Origin: a virus
Direction: 5' to 3' (one strand)
DNA: 30,364 bases
Virus record (IMG/VR): IMGVR_UViG_3300030061_001034
Span: 1-30,364 of that record
A model generated the notes under the pieces. That model had not been told where the DNA came from. It saw only the letters and a list, made by a program, of their open reading frames with translations, and did no database searches. Below, piece after piece: positions 14,228 through 20,926 of the stretch; within the stretch, counting starts at the first letter, position 1, and each line of letters opens with the position of its first letter. The position numbers and the translations under genes were made by a program.

Positions 14228-14398
14228 ATGAAAAATATTCAAAAATTAAACTGGATTTTAGAAGAAGAAAAAGAATCTTTAAATAACTTATTACAAAGAA
14301 TTCAGGATGGTGATTTAACCAGAAGAGCAATTGAAGATAGGATTAGAGAGCATATTAAGAAAAATGAATTAGCTCAAAAATTTGCTGAAAACTTATAA
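14228..14398 (+). CDS. 56-aa helical hypothetical protein, cassette 1
   Basis: The product starts MKNIQKLNWILEEEKESLNN and looks like two or three amphipathic charged helices (LLQRIQDGDLTRRAIEDRIR, then a Lys-rich end). No known domain. It has its own promoter (14163) and intrinsic terminator (14423), the layout of a moron gene inserted between the terminase and the tail module. That layout suggests independent expression, perhaps during infection or lysogeny, but the function is unknown. Confidence 0.65.
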   Translation: MKNIQKLNWILEEEKESLNNLLQRIQDGDLTRRAIEDRIREHIKKNELAQKFAENL

Positions 14399-14422
14399 TA
14401 CACAACAATAATAAAAAGAAAG

Positions 14423-14450
14423 AGCCACCGTAAAAAGTGGCTTTTTTTTT
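14423..14450 (+). terminator. intrinsic terminator, cassette 1
   Basis: Stem AGCCAC (14423-14428) pairs with GTGGCT (14437-14442) around an A-rich loop, followed by nine T. It ends the first cassette. Confidence 0.85.
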
Positions 14451-14510
14451 GCAAAAAAATATTTTGTCATTAGTGACTAAATTAAACACTTTTAAGCTCT
14501 CAACAGATAG

Positions 14511-14569
14511 AGCAATGCTAAAGCAATACTTAAGCAATGCTTAACCAATGCTCGAGCATTAAGAAGAGA
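14511..14569 (+). repeat. non-coding 11-bp iteron array, origin candidate
   Basis: Tandem units AGCAATGCT, AGCAATACT, AGCAATGCT and ACCAATGCT start at 14511, 14522, 14533 and 14544, exactly 11 bp apart, with a fifth degenerate unit at 14555. Bases 14530-14544 form an inverted repeat and 14547-14560 a perfect 14-bp palindrome (AATGCTCGAGCATT). A purine-rich strand and an A-rich tract (about 14570-14623) follow, suitable as an easily unwound element. Bases 14539-14569 match the initiator gene at 7503-7533 at 28 of 31 positions. The array lacks coding features and lies between two expression cassettes. Replication origin or initiator operator is inferred. Confidence 0.65.
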
Positions 14570-14625
14570 TAAGATAAGATAAGAAAAGAAGAGATAAAAA
14601 AAAATAAAAAAAAACTTAAAAAAGT

Positions 14626-14656
14626 TTTGTAGTTTATAAATATATTTATATATTAG
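14626..14656 (+). promoter_or_regulatory. Bacteroidota-type promoter, second cassette
   Basis: TTTG (14626-14629), a 19-base spacer and TATATTAG (14649-14656) follow the Bacteroidota pattern. Bases 14633-14650 are identical to the first cassette promoter core. The leader ends AAAACAAACACAATG as at 3775. Confidence 0.65.
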
Positions 14657-14682
14657 CATTGTAATTAATTAAAACAAACACA

Positions 14683-14853
14683 ATGAAAAGATTTAGTAAA
14701 AGTAAAACTTATTTAGATAAAGATAATAATAGATATTCGTATGATGGTAAATATAGGGGTTATTGGCATTTTTATAAATTTGAAGAAACATCCTCATCTT
14801 TTAAAACTTATTCTGAAACACAAGTTTTAGATTTACAATTAAAAGAAAAATAA
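14683..14853 (+). CDS. 56-aa aromatic-rich hypothetical protein, cassette 2
   Basis: The product starts MKRFSKSKTYLDKDNNRYSY and is rich in Tyr, Lys, Asp and Trp (YDGKYRGYWHFYKFEE), probably a small beta domain with a charged C-terminus. No recognised family. It has its own promoter (14626) and terminator (14862). Its length equals that of the cassette 1 protein, but the sequences do not look related. Confidence 0.6.
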   Translation: MKRFSKSKTYLDKDNNRYSYDGKYRGYWHFYKFEETSSSFKTYSETQVLDLQLKEK

Positions 14854-14861
14854 AAAGAAAG

Positions 14862-14888
14862 AGCTACTTTAACGAGTAGCTTTTTTTT
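14862..14888 (+). terminator. intrinsic terminator, cassette 2
   Basis: AGCTACT (14862-14868) pairs with AGTAGCT (14875-14881) across a 6-base loop, followed by a T8 tract. It ends the second cassette. Confidence 0.85.
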
Positions 14889-14889
14889 G

Positions 14890-14897
14890 TATCTTTG
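14890..14897 (+). promoter_or_regulatory. perfect -7 element (TATCTTTG) before a leader terminator
   Basis: TATCTTTG matches TAnnTTTG exactly, but no clear TTTG lies 19-21 bases upstream, because that region is the preceding terminator. If active, the transcript would begin near 14904 and meet the terminator at 14924-14960 within about 55 bases, giving a short RNA or an attenuated leader to the structural operon. Confidence 0.4.
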
Positions 14898-14923
14898 TTT
14901 TGAATGTTTTAGTCAATGAATTA

Positions 14924-14960
14924 GGGAAGGTCGGCAAAAGAGCGTCTTCCCTTTTTTTTT
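14924..14960 (+). terminator. intrinsic terminator in the leader of the structural operon
   Basis: GGGAAG (14924-14929) pairs with CTTCCC (14946-14951), with a 16-base loop and nine T immediately after. No gene ends just upstream of it, so it acts on a leader RNA or as a second stop after the 14862 terminator. Confidence 0.7.
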
Positions 14961-14988
14961 GTCTTTATTGTAAATATTAAAAAATTTG
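14958..14988 (+). promoter_or_regulatory. candidate promoter for the structural (late) operon
   Basis: TTTG (14958-14961), 19 bases, then AAAATTTG (14981-14988) matches the TTTG half of the -7 element but lacks its TA. The overlapping 14-mer ATTTGTTATATATA (14984-14997) recurs exactly at 24227 before the scaffold gene, so a shared late signal is possible. Confidence 0.4.
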
Positions 14989-15002
14989 TTATATATAGTA
15001 TT

Positions 15003-15647
15003 ATGGAGATTACACTACCAACATCCTGGAACGATATAACGTTGCAAAAGTATATTAATTTAAGACCTGTAATAAACACCGAAATGAGTGAGATAGAGAG
15101 AGTCATTAATATTCTTTGTGTGTTAACAGGTGAAAAGAAAGAAGTAATTAAGAACATAAGTTTAGAACAGTATCATAAGATAAAAAAGAAATTAGCTTTT
15201 CTAAATACTGAACTACCTGAAACATTAGTTAACAAAAGATTTAAGATAGGTTCTCATTGGTATGAATTTAAGTTAAACGCTAATAAACTTTTATTTGGTG
15301 AGTACATTAACAATATGGAAATATTGCAAGACGCTCAAGATAATCAAGAAGTAATATTCAACAACCTTCATAAAATACTAACTACGATATGCCGACCAAT
15401 TGAGAAGAAGCGGTTTAGATGGAGAGACGTTGAAGTTACAGGAGAAGTCGTCAGGCAGACAGCGGACAACTTCTTAGAGAATATGCCTATATCTATAGCC
15501 TATCCAATCGGTGTTTTTTTTTACAATCACTTACCGAACTTAACAGCAGATATAAAAACCTCTTTGATGGAGAAAGTGGAGAAGATAATGAAAGAGTCAA
15601 AAGCGGAACTGGATTCGCTGAGCGTTGGGGATGGTGGTCAACATTAG
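15003..15647 (+). CDS. tail assembly chaperone-like protein, short form
   Basis: The 214-aa zero-frame product starts MEITLPTSWNDITLQKYINL, with ITLQKYINL and ERVINILCVLTG helices common in siphovirus tail chaperones, and includes IAYPIGVFF before a charged helical C-terminus ending SVGDGGQH. It opens the structural operon. A T9 run near codon 172 allows -1 slippage onto a 92-codon extension (entry at 15003-15799). The pair would correspond to the G and GT chaperone forms, which guide tape-measure folding and tail assembly. Family assignment is by pattern and architecture, not a database match. Confidence 0.65.
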   Translation: MEITLPTSWNDITLQKYINLRPVINTEMSEIERVINILCVLTGEKKEVIKNISLEQYHKIKKKLAFLNTELPETLVNKRFKIGSHWYEFKLNANKLLFGEYINNMEILQDAQDNQEVIFNNLHKILTTICRPIEKKRFRWRDVEVTGEVVRQTADNFLENMPISIAYPIGVFFYNHLPNLTADIKTSLMEKVEKIMKESKAELDSLSVGDGGQH

Positions 15648-15799
15648 ACAATCTTACAAATAGTCGGATTGACAAGTGGGATGAGATACTCGCTTGGGAA
15701 GTAATTAAAGCTTTAAATATAGTAGCTTACTATAGTGATAAACAAAAGATGGAAAGACAAGTACATAACGACTCAATGCAAAAACTAAAACGTAGATAA
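15003..15799 (+). CDS. predicted -1 frameshift product of the tail chaperone (GT-like)
   Basis: Slipping back one base at U UUU UUU (15515-15521) joins 173 zero-frame codons to 92 codons of the -1 frame, giving about 265 residues. The extension begins LQSLTELNSRYKNLFDG and continues through ERWGWWSTLDNLT, RIDKWDEILAWEVIKAL and YYSDKQKMERQVHND. Its frame is open from 15434 and has no start codon before a Met very near its end, so it is expressed only through the upstream frame. Its stop (15797-15799) overlaps the ATG of the next gene (TAATG), as other real gene ends here do. Programmed frameshifting in tail chaperones is well known; use of this site is inferred. Confidence 0.65.
15514..15522 (+). 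promoter_or_regulatory. T9 slippery site for -1 frameshifting
   Basis: Nine T in a row contain the canonical heptamer T TTT TTT in zero-frame phase (15515-15521), followed by TAC. Simultaneous slippage of two Phe tRNAs would place ribosomes in the long -1 frame. I see no strong stimulatory hairpin just downstream. Polymerase slippage on the T run would produce the same fusion. Confidence 0.6.
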
Positions 15800-16380
15800 T
15801 GAGTGAGAGTCCTTTCGATATAAATTCTTTTGACGTTTCTCAATTAGAGGAGGTTGTTATTGACAATCCTACAACAATGGGAGAAGTGATGAGCAACATA
15901 GCCGCTGAAATGGTTTACTGTTTAAAAGCAACTATTGACGAGAAAGGTGTTATATATAAGGGAAACTTAAAAGACTCTGTTAGGATGCCTATTGAGATGT
16001 TTGGGCAGAAGATGACAGCTACACTTTATATGGCTGATTATTACGACTATATTAATCAAGGTGTTAAGGGAATAGGTGGAACTCGAAAGAGTGGAACGAG
16101 AGAGAATGAACCATGGGAAATTAAAGCTCCAAACTCTCCTTATAGTTTTAAGAAAGGTCCTAAAGTAAGCCACATAAGAGAATGGTCTAAAAGTAAAGGA
16201 TTAAACGAGTACGCAGTTAGAGCGTCAATAGCTCATAAAGGAATTAAACCTCGTTATTTCTTTGACGACTGTATGAAAGAAACGTTTACAGGCGAAGCGT
16301 TTAGCAAGTTTAAAAAAGACATTAGAATTGTTACTACTAAGAAAGTAACTAAAGGAATGAAAAAGATATTTAAAAAATGA
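15799..16380 (+). CDS. tail completion / HK97 gp10-like protein
   Basis: The 193-aa product contains the YMADYYDYINQGVKGIGG segment seen in gp10-like neck/tail-completion proteins, a Gly/Lys/Arg loop and a C-terminal RYFFDDCMKETF before a basic tail. The protein probably acts in the tail tube-to-head junction. It is translationally coupled to the frameshift product upstream (TAATG), and its stop overlaps the next ATG (ATGA). Assignment rests on motif resemblance and position. Confidence 0.6.
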   Translation: MSESPFDINSFDVSQLEEVVIDNPTTMGEVMSNIAAEMVYCLKATIDEKGVIYKGNLKDSVRMPIEMFGQKMTATLYMADYYDYINQGVKGIGGTRKSGTRENEPWEIKAPNSPYSFKKGPKVSHIREWSKSKGLNEYAVRASIAHKGIKPRYFFDDCMKETFTGEAFSKFKKDIRIVTTKKVTKGMKKIFKK

Positions 16381-17720
16381 GTATAACAGTAAGCAACTTA
16401 CCGCAAAATTATAGAACCGTTTACAATCCTGTTGAGATTGTTGTCAAAGAGTCTGACGCAACAACGAGAGGATATGAAGGGTTTCAATATATTATTGATA
16501 TATACGAAACGACAGGCGTTGTTTTATTATCGAGATTAAAAACTCCTGTACGTTCTGACGGATTCGGAAGAGTCAATATGAATGGAGTAATGGAGTCTTA
16601 TGTTCAAAACGTATTAAGCGAAATAAATCAAACTAATCAGGAGGCTATGTTTGATAATTCAGAAGGTGCTAACTATTACGATGACGCTTCTTGGAGACAA
16701 TTTAAAATTAGATTTGGTTGGGAACATTATAACGGTGGAACACTAACACAGTCTTTAAATCAAACTGTTGCTTTTCCGAGTCCTTTAGAAGAGGCTAACT
16801 TTTACGACTTTATTGTTTTCAATAGTGCTTTACCTAACTACAGAGGTAACGTTTTAAACTTCTATGACTGGCAGGTTACAGACAAATTTAAAGATTATGT
16901 TGTCGGCTCAGGTGCGAGTCGTTCAGACTGGTTAACTAATCAACCAAATCAATTGTTAGCTAATAAAACTGGAAACGTTAAAGTCGAAATAACAGACGAG
17001 GGTTATCTATCTTTTTTATACGACCACGCTAACTATCCAATTGATAGAGTTATTATTGACGAGTACGATAGCGCAGGAGCTGTATTGTCAACGTCAGAGT
17101 TAAGAAAGCCGACAGGAGTCACAGAGCATCACGTTAGTGTTGCTTGTTCACCTCAAACGCTTAACAACGTAGCAGCGGCAGAGTTCTTGTCAGGTAGTCA
17201 GCCTGTAATATCAACAACAGCAACTTCTTATAGTGTAGCACTATATAACTCAACTACAATAAAGACTAAGAAAATGTTTTTTAATATTGAGTCTGAATGT
17301 AGATATGAGACAAGAAGATTAGAGTTTTTAAATTCGTTAGGTGGCTTTGATGGTTTTGACTTTACTAAAGTAAGCAAACGAAGCGAAGAGATTGAGAGAA
17401 AGTTTTTTAAACAGAACCCTGAAAACTTGTCGTCTGTTGGTGTTATTAATTACTCAATAAGTGATAGACAGAAAGTACAATACTATACAACGTCTAAGCC
17501 TAAAATGAAACTAACATCTGACTGGGTTGACGCTGATACCTTTAACTGGTTGTTAGAGTTGATTGAGTCGCCTGAGATATACTTACACGAAAACAATCAA
17601 AGGATTCCTATTAAGAATATAGAGGGCAATTGGGAAGAGAAAAGAAGTAAAGTAGATAAGTTATTTAATTTAGAAATCAGCTTAGAGTTTGGAGTTGATA
17701 ATTACAGACAAAGATATTAA
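16377..17720 (+). CDS. tail/baseplate structural protein (447 aa)
   Basis: A beta-rich protein (begins MSITVSNLPQNYRTVYNPVE) with a long middle domain and a C-terminal part (RRLEFLNSLGGFDGFDFTKV, then a W-rich DWVDADTFNWLLEL). The LNSLGGFDGFDF motif recurs in Bacteroidota phage structural proteins I recall, and the gene lies between tail completion and fibre genes. A distal-tail or baseplate role is inferred. The start overlaps the previous stop. Confidence 0.65.
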   Translation: MSITVSNLPQNYRTVYNPVEIVVKESDATTRGYEGFQYIIDIYETTGVVLLSRLKTPVRSDGFGRVNMNGVMESYVQNVLSEINQTNQEAMFDNSEGANYYDDASWRQFKIRFGWEHYNGGTLTQSLNQTVAFPSPLEEANFYDFIVFNSALPNYRGNVLNFYDWQVTDKFKDYVVGSGASRSDWLTNQPNQLLANKTGNVKVEITDEGYLSFLYDHANYPIDRVIIDEYDSAGAVLSTSELRKPTGVTEHHVSVACSPQTLNNVAAAEFLSGSQPVISTTATSYSVALYNSTTIKTKKMFFNIESECRYETRRLEFLNSLGGFDGFDFTKVSKRSEEIERKFFKQNPENLSSVGVINYSISDRQKVQYYTTSKPKMKLTSDWVDADTFNWLLELIESPEIYLHENNQRIPIKNIEGNWEEKRSKVDKLFNLEISLEFGVDNYRQRY

Positions 17721-17721
17721 A

Positions 17722-17835
17722 ATGGAAAACAAAGAAACTGAATTTGAAAAGATGCTTAGAGAATTGGAGAAGATGCCAGTTCCCGAACGTACTTGCAACA
17801 TAGATGACGACAATTGTGAAAGCTGTTCAGGATGA
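17722..17835 (+). CDS. Cys-containing 37-aa protein
   Basis: A short ORF (MENKETEFEKMLRELEKMPV and onward) ending NIDDDNCESCSG, with three Cys in the last 13 residues, one pair as CxxC. It begins 1 base after the previous stop behind AAA and its TGA overlaps the next ATG. Its position within the tail operon suggests a small structural or assembly factor; a metal-binding or disulfide role is only inferred. Confidence 0.5.
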   Translation: MENKETEFEKMLRELEKMPVPERTCNIDDDNCESCSG

Positions 17836-20800
17836 TAAAAGAAGAGTTATATATTGACGGTAAAACAATTGAGTTAATAGAGTCTTTAAACCCTAACTTA
17901 ACTTTTAATATTGCTGACATTGCAAAGCCTGACACAAGAAAAGCAGACTTTTCTAAGACGATAACAATACCAGGTTCTAAGAAGATTAATAAAATCTTTG
18001 AACATATATTTGATATTAACACGTCTTTACAGACTTTCAATCCTAACTTAAAGACAGACGTTGTTTACTTAGTAGACGGAGAGGTTCAAATTGACGGATA
18101 TTTACAACTAAAAAAAGTTAACAATACTGACGGTTTAATTTCTTATGAGTGTGTTATTATAGGACGCTTAGGAAACTTTGTCAACGCTTTAGGCGACAAG
18201 GAACTTGACGACGCTTCAATGAATTGGAGTACGTTAAATCACGACTGGACACAAGCCAATCAAATAGCTTCTTGGTCTGCTTCGTCTGGTTATGTCTATC
18301 CTATGATTGATTATGCTACAGGTGTTAATCTTTACGACTGGGGGGTTACTGAATTGTTTCCTGCTGCTTTTGCAAAAGACTACATTGATAAAATGTTTGC
18401 AGCTGCAGGATATACTTACACCTCAACATTCTTAACGTCAGACCCTTTTAACAAATTAATAATTCCTTTTAATGCAAAAGACTTTAAGTTTACAACATCT
18501 GAAATAAGCACACGAACTTTCTCAGCAACAACAGCACAATATCAGGCAACAAGTGCAACGAGTCAAAACTTAAATCTAAACGCAGGAGCAAGTTTTAATG
18601 GTGATTTAACTCACGATACTTATTCAATTAAGATGACTGTTGAGAGTGACCCTAATGCTGTTTATAACACATCTTTAGGCAAATACACTTGTAATAAAAA
18701 AGGAACTTACAATTTACAGTTCGAGATTGATTTAACAGGAACGTTTACACCTTTAGATTATTCAGGAGGTGCGCCAACTGTTAACGTTAAAGCGGTTGCT
18801 GCAATATTTGGAAGACTTGAAATGATAAGACGAAATTCATCAGGTACATTAACAGGCGGTTATACTTATATTGATTTATTAGGAAATACTGTTGAAACTG
18901 GAGTTTTATCTAATAAAGAGTTTTTAATAAATTATGATGAGATTAGTATTCCGTCAGGAACAGCAAGTATAACAACTTCAGGAGCTACTTATCCTGACAA
19001 CTCTTATTTAGAAGATTATCAAGACATTGAATATACAAATTTTACTTATGCAAATGGTCCATCAATTAAATACAGTCAGACTAATCCTGCAAGTGGTTCT
19101 TATCCAAGAGCTGAGGCAGTTCAACCTAACAAATATTGGCTTGTTGTTAACAATGTTGAGTTAGATGTCAATGACACTATAGAGACTAATTTAGTAAGTG
19201 AATTATATAACGAATATTTTCAGCTCAAAGAGTATAGCAATTTAATAGCAGGTGGAGCAAGTGTAAGACCTACAAATCCTTTATTTTTTAAACATCCTTC
19301 AGCTTCGGGAACTGCTGATTTATTTACTGGAACAATTGCTTTAAATGTTGCAAATGGTGTATTTAAAAATCAGGTTGCTAATAATAACTACATTGAGGGA
19401 GATACTATTGACTTTAACAATGTTATTCCTAAGAAGATAAAACAAAAGGACTTCTTTATGTCTATTGTAAAGATGTTTAATTTATATATTCAACCTGACG
19501 AAAACAACGATAAAAATTTATTGATAGAACCGAGAGAGGACTTTTATAATAATACTATTGTAGATTGGTCTGAGAAGTTAGACAACTCTAAGGTTATCGA
19601 GTCTTTGCCTATGGCGGCAATTGACTCAAAAGAATACTTATACAAATACAAAGACGATAAAGACTACTATAACGATTTATATACAGCTACTTGGAATGAG
19701 AGCTACGGTCAAAGAAAGCACGAAATTAATAATGAATTTTTAAAGAGTACAAACAAGACCGAAGTTATATTCTCACCTACTCCTTTAGTTGGTCAATTAG
19801 ACCAGGATAGAATTATACCGTCAATAAAGAAATATGACGAAAATAACGGACAAGCAAAAACAGAGTCAAATATTAGAATATTATATTACGGAGGATTAAA
19901 AAACTCTAACTCTATTTGGGAACATAGAAGCACTTTAGTAGCGTCAACTTATAACACAACTTATCCTTATGCAGGTCACTTTAACGACCCTTATACTCCG
20001 ACAATAGATATAAATTTCGCATTAACAAAAGAGGTTTATTATGACGATACTTTTCACGCTATAACGTTTACAAATAATAACTTATTTAATAAATATTATT
20101 CTAAGTTTATTGAAGAGATAACAGACGTAAATAGTAAAGTAGTAAACGCTTATTTCTATTTAACACCTGGCGACATAAAAACACTTTCATTTAAAAAACA
20201 ATATTATTTTAATGGTTCTTATTTTAGACTTAATAAAATAGAGAATTACAATCCGTCAAATCCTGTGACTAAGTGCGAGTTTTTAAAGATTAAATTAGCG
20301 ACTGTATTCACACCAACAACAGCAGTAATAAACGGAGGTGTTAGTTTATTAGTAGGAGAAGATACACCACTCTATCAAAGTGGAATGATACAACACTCAA
20401 ATAATAATATTATAAACTCTCAAAACGTAAGAGCATTAGGTTCTAATAATTACGTTGACGCTTCAGCCTCTAACGTTAGTATTATAGGCTCTAATAATTA
20501 CGTTACAGCAGGGAGTCAAAATGTAACAATTAATGGGAACAACAATCTCGTTTCAGGAGCTACAAATGTAAGTTTAATAAATACAGACAACACAGAGGTT
20601 TTAAATAGTAATATATCCTACATAAATAACGAGATACAAGGAACGGGAACAATAAGAACGGTTAACATAAACTCGAAAGTTTTGGAAAGTGTTCAAACAT
20701 ATTTAATTGATACTTCAGGCGGAAACGTTACAATGACATTTCCAACAACTGCGACTTATGGTAAAAAATGGATATTTAAAAAACTACAATCAGCTAATCA

Positions 20801-20924
20801 GGCAATAATAAGCGCACCAACAAACTTAATTGACGGAGCGACAACTTACACTTTGACATCAGCATACGATACAGTTGAATTACAATGGAATGGTGACACC
20901 TTTAACATTATAAGCACTAAATAA
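17832..20924 (+). CDS. large tail/baseplate fibre protein with beta repeats (1030 aa)
   Basis: The N-terminal part (KEELYIDGKTIELIESLNPN, then KPDTRKADFSKTITIPGSKK) looks like a tail-attachment domain of Bacteroidota phages. A long beta-rich middle follows. Residues 865-935 consist of 15-16-residue repeats of the type NVSIIGSNNYVTAGSQ, resembling left-handed beta-roll head or fibre modules. The C-terminus is a small beta domain (DTSGGNVTMTFPTTATYGKK, then WNGDTFNIISTK). Virion fibre and receptor recognition are inferred. It precedes the tape measure, with stop to next start two bases apart. Confidence 0.7.
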   Translation: MIKEELYIDGKTIELIESLNPNLTFNIADIAKPDTRKADFSKTITIPGSKKINKIFEHIFDINTSLQTFNPNLKTDVVYLVDGEVQIDGYLQLKKVNNTDGLISYECVIIGRLGNFVNALGDKELDDASMNWSTLNHDWTQANQIASWSASSGYVYPMIDYATGVNLYDWGVTELFPAAFAKDYIDKMFAAAGYTYTSTFLTSDPFNKLIIPFNAKDFKFTTSEISTRTFSATTAQYQATSATSQNLNLNAGASFNGDLTHDTYSIKMTVESDPNAVYNTSLGKYTCNKKGTYNLQFEIDLTGTFTPLDYSGGAPTVNVKAVAAIFGRLEMIRRNSSGTLTGGYTYIDLLGNTVETGVLSNKEFLINYDEISIPSGTASITTSGATYPDNSYLEDYQDIEYTNFTYANGPSIKYSQTNPASGSYPRAEAVQPNKYWLVVNNVELDVNDTIETNLVSELYNEYFQLKEYSNLIAGGASVRPTNPLFFKHPSASGTADLFTGTIALNVANGVFKNQVANNNYIEGDTIDFNNVIPKKIKQKDFFMSIVKMFNLYIQPDENNDKNLLIEPREDFYNNTIVDWSEKLDNSKVIESLPMAAIDSKEYLYKYKDDKDYYNDLYTATWNESYGQRKHEINNEFLKSTNKTEVIFSPTPLVGQLDQDRIIPSIKKYDENNGQAKTESNIRILYYGGLKNSNSIWEHRSTLVASTYNTTYPYAGHFNDPYTPTIDINFALTKEVYYDDTFHAITFTNNNLFNKYYSKFIEEITDVNSKVVNAYFYLTPGDIKTLSFKKQYYFNGSYFRLNKIENYNPSNPVTKCEFLKIKLATVFTPTTAVINGGVSLLVGEDTPLYQSGMIQHSNNNIINSQNVRALGSNNYVDASASNVSIIGSNNYVTAGSQNVTINGNNNLVSGATNVSLINTDNTEVLNSNISYINNEIQGTGTIRTVNINSKVLESVQTYLIDTSGGNVTMTFPTTATYGKKWIFKKLQSANQAIISAPTNLIDGATTYTLTSAYDTVELQWNGDTFNIISTK
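20424..20636 (+). repeat. beta-roll-type 15-16-residue protein repeats
   Basis: Residues 865-935 of the fibre show units NVRALGSNNYVDASAS, NVSIIGSNNYVTAGSQ, NVTINGNNNLVSGAT, NVSLINTDNTEVLNS and NISYINNEI. At DNA level TCTAATAATTACGTT (20442-20456) recurs at 20490-20504, a 48-base period. Conserved Asn and Ser/Gly at turns suggests a stacked beta-roll. Confidence 0.65.
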
Positions 20925-20926
20925 AA

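Noticed and set aside
14515-14544. Short ORF and Ser-Asn-Ala-like peptide reading through the iteron array
   Set aside because: Stops within the repeats; resemblance to the initiator linker reflects duplicated DNA, not a gene.
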